DNA from: CAVVST01 sp963750995
Lineage (GTDB): Bacteria; Acidobacteriota; Vicinamibacteria; Vicinamibacterales; UBA2999
DNA: 64,000 nt
Assembly (NCBI GenBank): GCA_963750995.1
Contig: CAVVST010000001.1
Coordinates: forward strand, 496,001-560,000
Direction of reading: 5' to 3'
In this document: positions 43,894 through 51,086 of the stretch, piece by piece
Layout of the letters: every line of letters begins with the position of its first letter
Numbering within the stretch: the stretch's first letter is position 1
The notes under the pieces: model-generated
Seen by the model: only the letters and a program-made list of their open reading frames with translations
Database searches by the model: none
Told to the model about the DNA's origin: nothing
Program-made: the position numbers and the translations under genes

Positions 43894-44889
43894 GTGAGCG
43901 GGCCGGCTATCACCGTCGGCGGGCTCCTGGACAGCCTGCCGGAGGCGAAGGGTCTGCCGCTCGAACTGCTCAGCGGTTCCGGCGGCCGGCACCGCGTCAT
44001 CACCAGTCCCCACATCCAGAAGACCGGCCTCGCCCTCGCCGGGTTCGACGAGTACCTGCAGCCGGGCCGTGTGCTCGTGTTCGGCGAGAGCGAGGTGCGC
44101 TTTCTCGACGCCCTGGATCACGAAGTTCGGCTCCAGGCGCTCGATGCGGTGTTCACACACGACGTCCCGTGCGTGCTCATCACCGGCGGATGGGAGCCGC
44201 CGGCCGACCTCAGGCACGGCGCTGAACGGGCGAACGTCCCGCTGCTGCGGACGGCGGTCGCCACGCCGCTGGCCATCGCCAAGCTCACGGCGGTGCTCGA
44301 GGACGCGCTCGCTGTCCGCGAGGTGATCCACGGCGTCCTCATGGATATCCTCGGGCTCGGTGTCCTGATCGTCGGCGACAGCGGTATCGGAAAGAGCGAG
44401 TGCGCGCTCGACCTCGTGGTCCGCGGCCACCGGCTCGTCGCCGACGACACCGTCGAAATCCACCGTCGCGGCGAGAAGGACGTGATCGGCACCTGCCCCG
44501 AGCTGACGCGGCATCACATGGAGGTGCGCGGCCTCGGCGTGATTAACATCCGCGATCTCTTCGGCGTTGCGTCGACGCGCGTCAACAAGCGTCTCGAGCT
44601 CGTGGTGCAGCTGGAACGCTGGGATCAGAATCGGGAGTACGATCGTGTCGGGCTCGACGACAGCTATTACGACCTCATTGGCGTACGGCTGCCGCTCGTC
44701 CGGATGCCGGTGGCGCCGGGACGCAGTGTCGCGATTCTCGTGGAGGTGGCGGTCCGCAACCAGATCCTGCGCGCGCGGGGCCGGCACGCGGCCCGCGACC
44801 TGGTGGCGCGGCTCGAACGGGCGCTCAAGACCGGGGGTGACGTCGAGGCGGATCCCGACGAGGACATCGAGCACGGGGGCCACGTGTGA
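43894..44889 (+). CDS. hprK: HPr kinase/phosphorylase
   Basis: 331 residues from a GTG right after the fusion gene stop. The N-terminal domain (1-130) is followed by the kinase domain with Walker A GDSGIGKSECALDLV, the HPrK signature VRGLGVINIRDLFG and a capping RLELVVQLERWD. HprK phosphorylates HPr on serine 46 using ATP and removes the phosphate. The HPr gene is 1.6 kb downstream and carries a serine at 46. The stop overlaps the rapZ start by four bases. Confidence 0.96.
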   Translation: MSGPAITVGGLLDSLPEAKGLPLELLSGSGGRHRVITSPHIQKTGLALAGFDEYLQPGRVLVFGESEVRFLDALDHEVRLQALDAVFTHDVPCVLITGGWEPPADLRHGAERANVPLLRTAVATPLAIAKLTAVLEDALAVREVIHGVLMDILGLGVLIVGDSGIGKSECALDLVVRGHRLVADDTVEIHRRGEKDVIGTCPELTRHHMEVRGLGVINIRDLFGVASTRVNKRLELVVQLERWDQNREYDRVGLDDSYYDLIGVRLPLVRMPVAPGRSVAILVEVAVRNQILRARGRHAARDLVARLERALKTGGDVEADPDEDIEHGGHV

Positions 44890-45866
44890 CGACCGTGAAG
44901 GTCAAGCGGAAGAAGGTCAACCGGATTCAGCGCCGGCCGGGCGGGCCTGCCTCCGCGACGAAGCTGCGTCGAGGTTACGCCGAAGGCGTAGGTGCTCGCA
45001 GACGCGGCACACGCCGCTTCGTGATTCTGACCGGGCTGTCCGGTTCGGGGAAGACGCAGGCCATCCGGGCGCTCGAAGACCTCGGCTACTTCTGCGTCGA
45101 CAACCTGCCCACGCAGCTGATCCCGACGATGGCGGAGCTGTCGACGCGTGAGGATGCGAGCCCCGACAAGGTCGCCATCGTCGTCGACGTGCGCGAACGC
45201 GGCTTCCTCGCGCAGTTCCCGCGCATCTACCGGAAACTGAAGGCGCAGGGGCGGGTGAACCCGTCGCTGATCTTCCTCGAGGCCAGCCACTCGGCGCTGG
45301 TCAGGCGCTTCAGCGAAACCCGCCGGCCGCACCCGCTGGCGCCCGATCGATCGGTGGCCGAGGGGATCGCCGAGGAGCGTCAGAAGCTCAACGCGATCCG
45401 TGCGATGGCCGACCTGATTCTCGATACGTCGAACCTGACGGTCCACGAGCTGCGCGATATCTTCATGGGCCTGTCGCGCGACAACCGCGCCAAGGCCGAG
45501 ATGGTCGTGAACCTGGTCAGCTTTGGCTACAAGAACGGCGTGCCGGTCGACGCCGACCTCGTGTTCGACGTGCGGTGCCTCGCCAATCCGTATTTCGTCG
45601 ACGACCTGCGCGATCTCACCGGCCGCGACCAGGGGGTGGTGCGCTACATGCGCCGCGATGCGGCGACGATGGAGTTCATCGAGAAGCTCACCTCGTTTCT
45701 GAGGTTTACGCTGCCGCGCTACGTGCAGGAAGGCAAGAGCTACCTGACCGTGGCGATCGGGTGTACCGGCGGACGCCACCGCTCCGTGATGATCGCGGAG
45801 ACGCTCAAGAAATCGCTCGGCAGCGTCAAGGGTGTGCGGTTGCGGGTGAAGCACCGGGACTCATGA
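44886..45866 (+). CDS. rapZ: RNase adapter RapZ with extended N-terminus
   Basis: 326 residues with a GTG start overlapping hprK. The RapZ core begins at residue about 45: FVILTGLSGSGKTQAIRALEDLGYFCVDNLP (Walker A GLSGSGKT), with VVDVRERGFL, FLEASHSALVRRFSETRRPHPL, VFDVRCLANPYF and IGCTGGRHRSV. In E. coli RapZ binds small RNA GlmZ for RNase E; in other phyla its role is less known. The first about 44 residues are basic and not found in the family; part of them is encoded by a palindrome near 44966-45005. Confidence 0.95.
   Translation: MTTVKVKRKKVNRIQRRPGGPASATKLRRGYAEGVGARRRGTRRFVILTGLSGSGKTQAIRALEDLGYFCVDNLPTQLIPTMAELSTREDASPDKVAIVVDVRERGFLAQFPRIYRKLKAQGRVNPSLIFLEASHSALVRRFSETRRPHPLAPDRSVAEGIAEERQKLNAIRAMADLILDTSNLTVHELRDIFMGLSRDNRAKAEMVVNLVSFGYKNGVPVDADLVFDVRCLANPYFVDDLRDLTGRDQGVVRYMRRDAATMEFIEKLTSFLRFTLPRYVQEGKSYLTVAIGCTGGRHRSVMIAETLKKSLGSVKGVRLRVKHRDS
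44966..45005. repeat. Palindrome within the rapZ 5' coding region
   Basis: TACGCC GAA GGCGTA (44976-44990) is a perfect hairpin core flanked by looser complementary sequences GCGTCGAGG and GCTCGCAGACGC. It is translated as part of the basic N-terminal extension of RapZ. Confidence 0.65.
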
Positions 45867-45867
45867 T

Positions 45868-46075
45868 GGACTTCTGGGTTCCGGGTTCTGGGTTCCGGGT
45901 TCGTGTTCCAGGTTCGGGTTCCAGGTTCGGTGTTCTTGGTTCCTGGTTCTACGTTCGAGCTGTTGCACGGCGGCAGGACGAACGCCGAACCTCGAACCCC
46001 GAACCCGGCACTTGGAACTCGAACCTGGAACACGAACCCGGAACCCAGAACCGAGAACCCAGAACGGCAGTCTAA
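45868..46075. repeat. Large GGTTC mirror word-repeat hairpin
   Basis: About 100 bases made almost entirely of GGTTC(C/T)GGGTTC-type words in one direction are followed, after a roughly 30-base centre, by about 80 bases of the reverse-complement words (GAACC, GGAACCC). The whole 208-base gap between rapZ and the EIIA gene would fold as one long imperfect hairpin. It encodes nothing recognisable and has the same wording as the repeat at 35996-36140. Confidence 0.85.
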
Positions 46076-46080
46076 GACTC

Positions 46081-46497
46081 ATGGTGGGCGTCGTGGTCGT
46101 GACGCACGGGCAGCTGGCCGCCGAGCTCCTGAACGCGGCGGAGATGATCGTCGGCGATCTGCCGCGGTTTACCGCCGTGTCGATCGGCTGGCACGACGAT
46201 ACCAACGACGCGCACGAGGAGATCGCGGCGGCCGTGGCCAAGGTCCGGCAGGGGCAGGAGGGGCAGGCCGTCTTGATCGTCACCGACATGTTCGGCGGCA
46301 CGCCATCCAACCTGGCCATGACCTTCCTCGGCACTGACGTCGAGGTGATTACCGGCGTCAACCTGCCGATGCTGATCAAGCTGGCGAATCTCAAGGAGAA
46401 CTCGAATTTGCTCGACGTCGCGCGGGAGATGCGCGAGCACGGCCGCAACGCCATCTGGGTGGCGTCGGACCTGCTGCGCGGGCAAAAGCCATCGTGA
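46081..46497 (+). CDS. PTS EIIA component, mannose family
   Basis: 138 residues from the ATG at 46081; an upstream in-frame extension reads only the word repeat and is rejected. The EIIA-Man fold is clear, with the phospho-accepting H9 in VVVVTHGQLAAELLNAAE and the conserved VTDMFGGTPSNLAM and GVNLPMLIKLA. There is no EIIB, EIIC or EIID nearby. With HPr, enzyme I and HPr kinase it probably forms a regulatory phosphorelay rather than a sugar importer. Confidence 0.93.
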   Translation: MVGVVVVTHGQLAAELLNAAEMIVGDLPRFTAVSIGWHDDTNDAHEEIAAAVAKVRQGQEGQAVLIVTDMFGGTPSNLAMTFLGTDVEVITGVNLPMLIKLANLKENSNLLDVAREMREHGRNAIWVASDLLRGQKPS

Positions 46498-46537
46498 TCT
46501 CCGTCGCCTTCGCGGCCTTCCTGGTCTAGAGATGTAG

Positions 46538-46816
46538 ATGACGCAGCGAGAAGTGGTGGTCTCGAACGAGCTCGGCCTGCATGCGCGGGCGGCGGCGCGA
46601 TTCGTCCATCTCGCGACCCAGTTCACGTCACAGATCCGGGTCGGCCGCGATGCAAAGATGATGGACGGCAAGAGCATCATGGGGATCCTGCTGCTCGCCG
46701 CCGCGCGGGGGACGCTGCTGACGATCACCGCGCACGGTCCCGACGAGGCCGCGGCGATCGACGCGCTTGTCGGGCTGGTCGAATCAGGATTTGGTGAGGA
46801 ATCGTGGAACGCCTGA
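46538..46816 (+). CDS. ptsH: Phosphocarrier protein HPr
   Basis: 92 residues. It has the active H15 in NELGLHARAAARF and a regulatory S46 in KMMDGKSIMGIL, both in the standard places. It receives phosphate from enzyme I on H15 and can be modified on S46 by the HprK encoded nearby. Its 3' end overlaps ptsI by 13 bases, and the co-directional run indicates one operon. Confidence 0.96.
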   Translation: MTQREVVVSNELGLHARAAARFVHLATQFTSQIRVGRDAKMMDGKSIMGILLLAAARGTLLTITAHGPDEAAAIDALVGLVESGFGEESWNA

Positions 46817-48585
46817 AGGGAATCGGAGTCTCTGCCGGGGTGGCGGTGGGACCGGCGCTCGTCGCCATTCAGCGGACGCAGGTCATCAGGTTTCCCATCG
46901 CCGCCCGGCGGATCACGAGGGAGCTGGCCGCGCTCGACCGCGCCCGGGCGAGGTCCGAGGAGCAGCTCCGGCAGATCCGCGAGCAGATCGCCTCGCTGCG
47001 GGGGGCGGACCTTGCCGCCATCTTCGATGCGCAGATCCTCATGCTCGACGATCCGCTCCTGCTCGGGCGAGCGGCCGCTATCGTCAAGACGGAGCAGGTG
47101 AACGCCGAATGGGCGGTGCAGCGCGCACTCGACGAGCTGGCCGAAGTATTCAATGACGTCCAGGACCCGTACCTGCACGAGCGGAAGGGCGATCTGCACG
47201 ACGTCGCCGGCCGTCTCCGGATGAACATGCGCGGCGAGAAGGGCGGCACCCGCGACCTGCTCGAAGACCTCGACGGCCCCTGCGTGCTGGTGGCCGACGA
47301 GTTGACGCCGTCGGTGGTGGCGCAGCTCAACTGGGACAGGATTCGCGGTTTCGCGACCGACGCCGGCAGCCGCACGTATCACACCGCGATCCTGGCCCGG
47401 TCGCTTGGCGTGCCGGCGGTCGTCGGCCTCCACGACATCAGCCGGCGCATCCCGGCCGGTTCGTCGGTCCTGATCGACGGTGACACCGGCGAGGTCATCA
47501 TCGACCCGACGCCAGCGGACTGGACCGGCGCAGAAGCGCGCGCTCGCTTGTCGAAACCCGCCGCCGCGCTGGCGCGCCTGTCGGACACGCCGGCGGCGAC
47601 CCGCGACGGCATCCGCATCTCGCTCCAGGCCAATATCGAGCGATCGGAGGATGTCGCCAGCGCGCTGGCGTCAGGGGCCGAGGGTGTCGGTCTGTATCGA
47701 TCGGAATTCCTGCTGGCAGGTGGTCCTCCCGACATGGCAGGGGAGGACGAGCAGTATCACGAGTATCGCCAGGTGGCCGAGCGCATGGCGCCCCGGCCGG
47801 TTACCATCCGCACCTTCGACGTTGACGAGCGTCAGCTGGCACGCCCGCTGGTGGATGCCGCGCTGGACGCGCGCTGGTTTGCCGAGTCGGGCCGCTCGGG
47901 ACACGCGGGGCTCCGGGGCATCAGGTTCGGGCTGGCGCACCCGGCGATCTTCAAGACGCAGCTGCGGGCTCTCCTCCGCGCGGCCGCGCACGGGACTTTG
48001 CGGATCCTGTTTCCGTTCGTGTCGTCGGCCCAGGAGGTGCGCGCCGCCCGCGCACTGCTGGCAGAAGCGCGCGCCGAACTGGACGCCCGCGGTGTGGACG
48101 CGGGTCCGGCGGCGGTGGGTATCATGATCGAGGTCCCGTCCGCCGCATTTACCGCGTCGCTGCTCGCGCGCGACGCCGACTTCTTCACCATTGGCACCAA
48201 CGATCTCATCCAGTACACGCTGGCCGTCGATCGGACTGACGAGCGAGTGTCGGATCGCTACCAGCCGCTCCACCCGGCGGTGCTCAGGTTGCTCCGGCAG
48301 GTGCGCCGCGGCGCGGTCCGGCAGGGCATCCCGGTGGCGGTCTGCGGCGAGATGGCCTCCGATCCGCTGCTGCTGCGCCTGCTGATCGGCTGCGGCATCA
48401 CCGAGTTCAGCATGACCCCTGGCGCGCTGCCGATGGCGAGGCGCGTTGCCCAGGACACGCACGCCGGTGACATGGCGCGCATCGCCGCGCGCGTGCTTAC
48501 GCTCGGCACGGTCGAAGAGATCGAGCAGACGCTGCTCGATGCCTTCGGCCGCGCCGGCATTCCAACGACGGTGACGACTGAATGA
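46804..48585 (+). CDS. ptsI: PTS enzyme I (phosphoenolpyruvate-protein phosphotransferase)
   Basis: 593 residues from a GTG inside the ptsH 3' end. The N-terminal phospho-histidine domain contains H193 in GSRTYHTAILARSLGVPAVVG. The C-terminal PEP-binding barrel has YRSEFLLAGG, RTFDV, the IMIEVPSAA strand, FFTIGTNDLIQYTLAVDR and the catalytic cysteine in VAVCGEMASDP. It starts the phosphorelay from PEP to HPr. Confidence 0.96.
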   Translation: MERLKGIGVSAGVAVGPALVAIQRTQVIRFPIAARRITRELAALDRARARSEEQLRQIREQIASLRGADLAAIFDAQILMLDDPLLLGRAAAIVKTEQVNAEWAVQRALDELAEVFNDVQDPYLHERKGDLHDVAGRLRMNMRGEKGGTRDLLEDLDGPCVLVADELTPSVVAQLNWDRIRGFATDAGSRTYHTAILARSLGVPAVVGLHDISRRIPAGSSVLIDGDTGEVIIDPTPADWTGAEARARLSKPAAALARLSDTPAATRDGIRISLQANIERSEDVASALASGAEGVGLYRSEFLLAGGPPDMAGEDEQYHEYRQVAERMAPRPVTIRTFDVDERQLARPLVDAALDARWFAESGRSGHAGLRGIRFGLAHPAIFKTQLRALLRAAAHGTLRILFPFVSSAQEVRAARALLAEARAELDARGVDAGPAAVGIMIEVPSAAFTASLLARDADFFTIGTNDLIQYTLAVDRTDERVSDRYQPLHPAVLRLLRQVRRGAVRQGIPVAVCGEMASDPLLLRLLIGCGITEFSMTPGALPMARRVAQDTHAGDMARIAARVLTLGTVEEIEQTLLDAFGRAGIPTTVTTE

Positions 48586-48947
48586 ACGAGACATCCGTAA
48601 CCCGCGTCGACAAGCCGTGGGGCTACGAGCTCCACTGGGCCAAGACCGATCGCTACGTCGGCAAGGTGCTGCACATCAAGGCGGGACACGCGCTCAGCCT
48701 GCAGTACCACAACGTGAAGGACGAAACCATCTACGTTCACAGCGGCAAGATGCTGTTTGAGATCGGGCAGCAGGGAGGCCCGCTCGAGAAGCGTGAGATG
48801 CGCCCCGGCGATTCGGTACACGTCACGCCGCTCACCGTGCACCGCATGACCGCAATCGAAGATTGCGACCTGCTGGAAGTGTCGACCCCGGAGCTCGACG
48901 ACGTCGTGCGGTTGGAGGATCGGTACGGTCGAGTAGAGAAGCAGTAG
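48582..48947 (+). CDS. Small cupin, mannose-6-phosphate isomerase type II-like
   Basis: 121 residues overlapping the ptsI stop by four bases. It is a single cupin barrel: RVDKPWGYELHWAKTDRYVGKVLHIKAGHALSLQYH (cut here into a strand and a histidine loop), then DETIYVHSGKML, RPGDSVHVTPLTVHRM and LLEVSTPELDDVVRLEDRYGR. This matches the C-terminal cupin of GDP-mannose pyrophosphorylase/phosphomannose isomerase fusions. As a stand-alone cupin it probably acts on a phosphosugar or binds a sugar nucleotide; the reaction is not proven. Confidence 0.85.
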   Translation: MNETSVTRVDKPWGYELHWAKTDRYVGKVLHIKAGHALSLQYHNVKDETIYVHSGKMLFEIGQQGGPLEKREMRPGDSVHVTPLTVHRMTAIEDCDLLEVSTPELDDVVRLEDRYGRVEKQ

Positions 48948-48951
48948 GCTC

Positions 48952-49024
48952 TGGACTCAGGCGTCAGGCCCCCGGGGCTGTCTCAGGCCTCAGTGCTGGG
49001 CCCTGAGCCGTGCGGCCTGAGCCC
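48952..49024. repeat. CCTGAG mirror word-repeat between convergent genes
   Basis: The words CAGGCGTCAGG, TCAGGCCTCAG, CCCTGAGC and GCCTGAGCCCTCAG fill the 77-base gap between the cupin and ssb stops, with complementary halves able to pair. It could end transcription from both sides. It uses the same plan as the other word repeats but different words. Confidence 0.65.
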
Positions 49025-49459
49025 TCAGAAGGGTATGTCGTCGTCGGTAATCGGCTCCATCGGCGGCTCGTCGGGTCCGCTCGCCGGGTGCGAGCCTCCG
49101 CGATCCATTCCGCCGCTCCGGCCGCCGCCGCCCCCGCCAAGCAGCGTGATGCGATCGGCCTTGATCTCGGTCGTATATCGTTTGTTCCCGTCCTTGTCGT
49201 CCCACTGGCGGGTCTGCAGCCGCCCTTCCACGAAGATCTGCTTCCCCTTGACGAGGTACTCCTGGAGGCTCTCAGCCTGCTTCCCCCACAGGACGATGCG
49301 GTGCCACTCGGTCTTTTCCTGTTTCTGTCCCTGCTTGTCGTTCCACACTTCGGTGGTGGCGAGATTCAGGGTGGCCACCGCGGCGCCGCCCGGGGTGTAC
49401 CGCAGCTCGGCGTCGCGGCCCAGGTTGCCGACCAGGATGACCTTGTTTACGCTGCCCAT
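49025..49459 (-). CDS. ssb: Single-stranded DNA-binding protein
   Basis: 144 residues. The OB fold begins VNKVILVGNLGRDAELRYTPGG and contains EWHRIVLWGKQAESLQEYLVKGKQIFVEGRL. A glycine-rich flexible tail ends in DDDIPF, the tip that recruits partner proteins. It is the last gene of the Tol-Pal run on the minus strand; co-transcription with cpoB (27-base gap) is likely. Confidence 0.97.
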   Translation of the reverse strand: MGSVNKVILVGNLGRDAELRYTPGGAAVATLNLATTEVWNDKQGQKQEKTEWHRIVLWGKQAESLQEYLVKGKQIFVEGRLQTRQWDDKDGNKRYTTEIKADRITLLGGGGGGRSGGMDRGGSHPASGPDEPPMEPITDDDIPF

Positions 49460-49486
49460 TCGTTCACGCCTCTCTCCGATTTCTCG

Positions 49487-50365
49487 CTACGGTTTCGTCC
49501 CGAGCCGGCTCAGCCCCTGCTTGGCGAGCCGTCCTTCGTCGCTGTCGGGAAAATTCTTCGCGACCGTTTCCCAGGACGCGCGCGCGGCGTCCACCTGGCC
49601 GGCCTCGTTCTGCGACAGGCCGCGCTTGTAGTACGCCGTGGGCACGGAGTTGGTGCCGGGATAGTTCTGGATCACCAGATTGTATGCGGCAATCGCCTCC
49701 GGCCACTGTCTTTGTGCGTACAGGCTCTCCGCGATGTTCAGTTGCGCGTCGTCGGCCTGTTCCGAGCGCGGAAAGGTGCGGAGGAACGCTTCGAAGCCAT
49801 TGATGGCGCTGGCGTACTGGCCGGAGAAGTAGTCGGCGCGCGCCGTCTCGTACATCCGCGTCGGCGACAATCCCGCGGTGGAGGGGAGCGCCGCGGGCGG
49901 CGGCTGGACGGGTGGCGCAGCGGACGCAGCCGGATCGACGGGCGCGGCCGGATCCACGACCGGCGGTGGCGCCTGCGCCGATTGCTGGAGCGCCTGCAGC
50001 GCCTGGACGGTCATGCGCATCGCCTCGAGTTCTTCGCTCAGCGACCCGATGCGCACGTTCGTGTCGTTCGAACGCTCCCGGATCACCTGCACCCCTTCGA
50101 CGATGTTGTCGATGGTCAGCTTCTGATCGGCGAAACCCTTCCGGGTGGCCTCGCTGGCCTGGTCGAGCCGGGCATTCAGCGCCTTGATCGACTCGGTCAA
50201 CGCCTGGTTGATCGCGGCCAGCGTAATCGCCAGTTGCTGCGTCTGCTCCTGCAGCATGCGGACGTCGGCGGTCATCTGCTGGTGCTCGCGGTTCTGAGCG
50301 CTCGCCGGCGGCGCCAGGATGGACATCAGCATCAGGACGAGCGCGAGTGAAAAAATCTTCTTCAT
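49487..50365 (-). CDS. cpoB: Tol-Pal-associated TPR protein CpoB (YbgF)
   Basis: 292 residues from ATG 50365, with a signal peptide (1-23, ending ASAQ). A coiled-coil (about 25-110, MTADVRMLQEQTQQLAITLAAINQAL) and a proline-alanine linker (VDPAAPVDPAASAAPP) precede three tetratricopeptide repeats (YETARADYFSGQYASAINGF; LNIAESLYAQRQWPEAIAAY; YKRGLSQNEAGQVDAARASW). In E. coli CpoB coordinates PBP1B with Tol. Its position after pal supports the name. Confidence 0.94.
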   Translation of the reverse strand: MKKIFSLALVLMLMSILAPPASAQNREHQQMTADVRMLQEQTQQLAITLAAINQALTESIKALNARLDQASEATRKGFADQKLTIDNIVEGVQVIRERSNDTNVRIGSLSEELEAMRMTVQALQALQQSAQAPPPVVDPAAPVDPAASAAPPVQPPPAALPSTAGLSPTRMYETARADYFSGQYASAINGFEAFLRTFPRSEQADDAQLNIAESLYAQRQWPEAIAAYNLVIQNYPGTNSVPTAYYKRGLSQNEAGQVDAARASWETVAKNFPDSDEGRLAKQGLSRLGTKP

Positions 50366-50406
50366 GTTGACCCTCGTCGTGGGGTGAGCCTGGTCAGGCT
50401 CGCCAC

Positions 50407-50426
50407 GCGGACCGGACCAGGTCCGC
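50407..50426. repeat. GCGGACC/GGTCCGC hairpin between pal and cpoB
   Basis: GCGGACC and GGTCCGC arms of seven bases enclose a six-base loop in the 74-base gap. A second, smaller inverted pair GAGCCTG/CAGGCTC lies immediately upstream at about 50378-50393. The core matches the palindromes in dnaE, near recJ and at the rpoN-hpf junction. Confidence 0.75.
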
Positions 50427-50439
50427 GCCACGGACATCA

Positions 50440-51054
50440 CTACTTCGATGTAATCACAAAATGCGCGCGGCGGTTGCTGGTCCACGCCTTTTCGTCGTGC
50501 CCCTGATCGAAGGGGAACTCCTTGCCGTAGCTGATCGTCCGCACGCGGTCCCCGGCGATGCCCAGCGACAGCAGGTAGGTTTTGACCGCCACCGCGCGGC
50601 GTTCGCCGAGCGCCAGGTTGTATTCGGCCGTGCCGCGCTCGTCGCAATGTCCTTCCACCGTGATCATCCACGTCGGGTACTTGCGCATGATGGCCGCGTT
50701 CGCCGTGACAGTCGCCCGCCCGGCGTCGTCCAGTTCCGCGCTGTCGAGCGGGAAAAAGGCCGGTCTGAACGGCGAGTCGCGGTTCAGATCGTCGAGCGAG
50801 CGGGCGCTGATGCCGTCCTCGGCGATCGCCAGCGGCTCGGGCGGCACCGGGAGCGCCTCGGTCGACGGCGGCGGAGGCGAGGCTGGAGCCGATGCCACCG
50901 GTGGGGTGTACGGTGGTGCGGGCTGCGCCAGCGGCGGTTGTTTCTTCGCACATGCGGCTGCCGTCAGGCTGAGCAAGACCAGCACCACGCCGGCCGTGGC
51001 CGTTAACTTCTGCAATTCACGCGTGTTCTCTGCGCGTGACTTCGTTGAGTGCAT
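50440..51054 (-). CDS. pal: Peptidoglycan-associated lipoprotein Pal
   Basis: 204 residues from ATG 51054. A lipoprotein signal ends LTAAAC; a proline-rich spacer (PPYTPPVASAPASPPPPS) leads to an OmpA-type peptidoglycan-binding domain with FFPLDSAELDDAG, VEGHCDERGTAEYNLALGERRA and RTISYGKEFPFDQGHDEKAW. It anchors the outer membrane to the wall and partners TolB, whose gene is just upstream. Confidence 0.96.
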   Translation of the reverse strand: MHSTKSRAENTRELQKLTATAGVVLVLLSLTAAACAKKQPPLAQPAPPYTPPVASAPASPPPPSTEALPVPPEPLAIAEDGISARSLDDLNRDSPFRPAFFPLDSAELDDAGRATVTANAAIMRKYPTWMITVEGHCDERGTAEYNLALGERRAVAVKTYLLSLGIAGDRVRTISYGKEFPFDQGHDEKAWTSNRRAHFVITSK

Positions 51055-51086
51055 TCGTCCTCGTTCACCGTTTGAGTTTTCTACCA

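Noticed and set aside
42175..44883. 902-codon open frame opposite rpoN-hpf and hprK
   Set aside because: Composition is of a codon-shadow type and it spans two genes with clear families on the other strand.
45868..46075. CRISPR-like array
   Set aside because: The units are too short, degenerate, unspaced and reverse direction in the middle; no cas genes are present.
45901..46080. Small open frames rich in NPEPRTRN-type peptides within the GGTTC repeat
   Set aside because: They are direct translations of the word repeat with no independent support.
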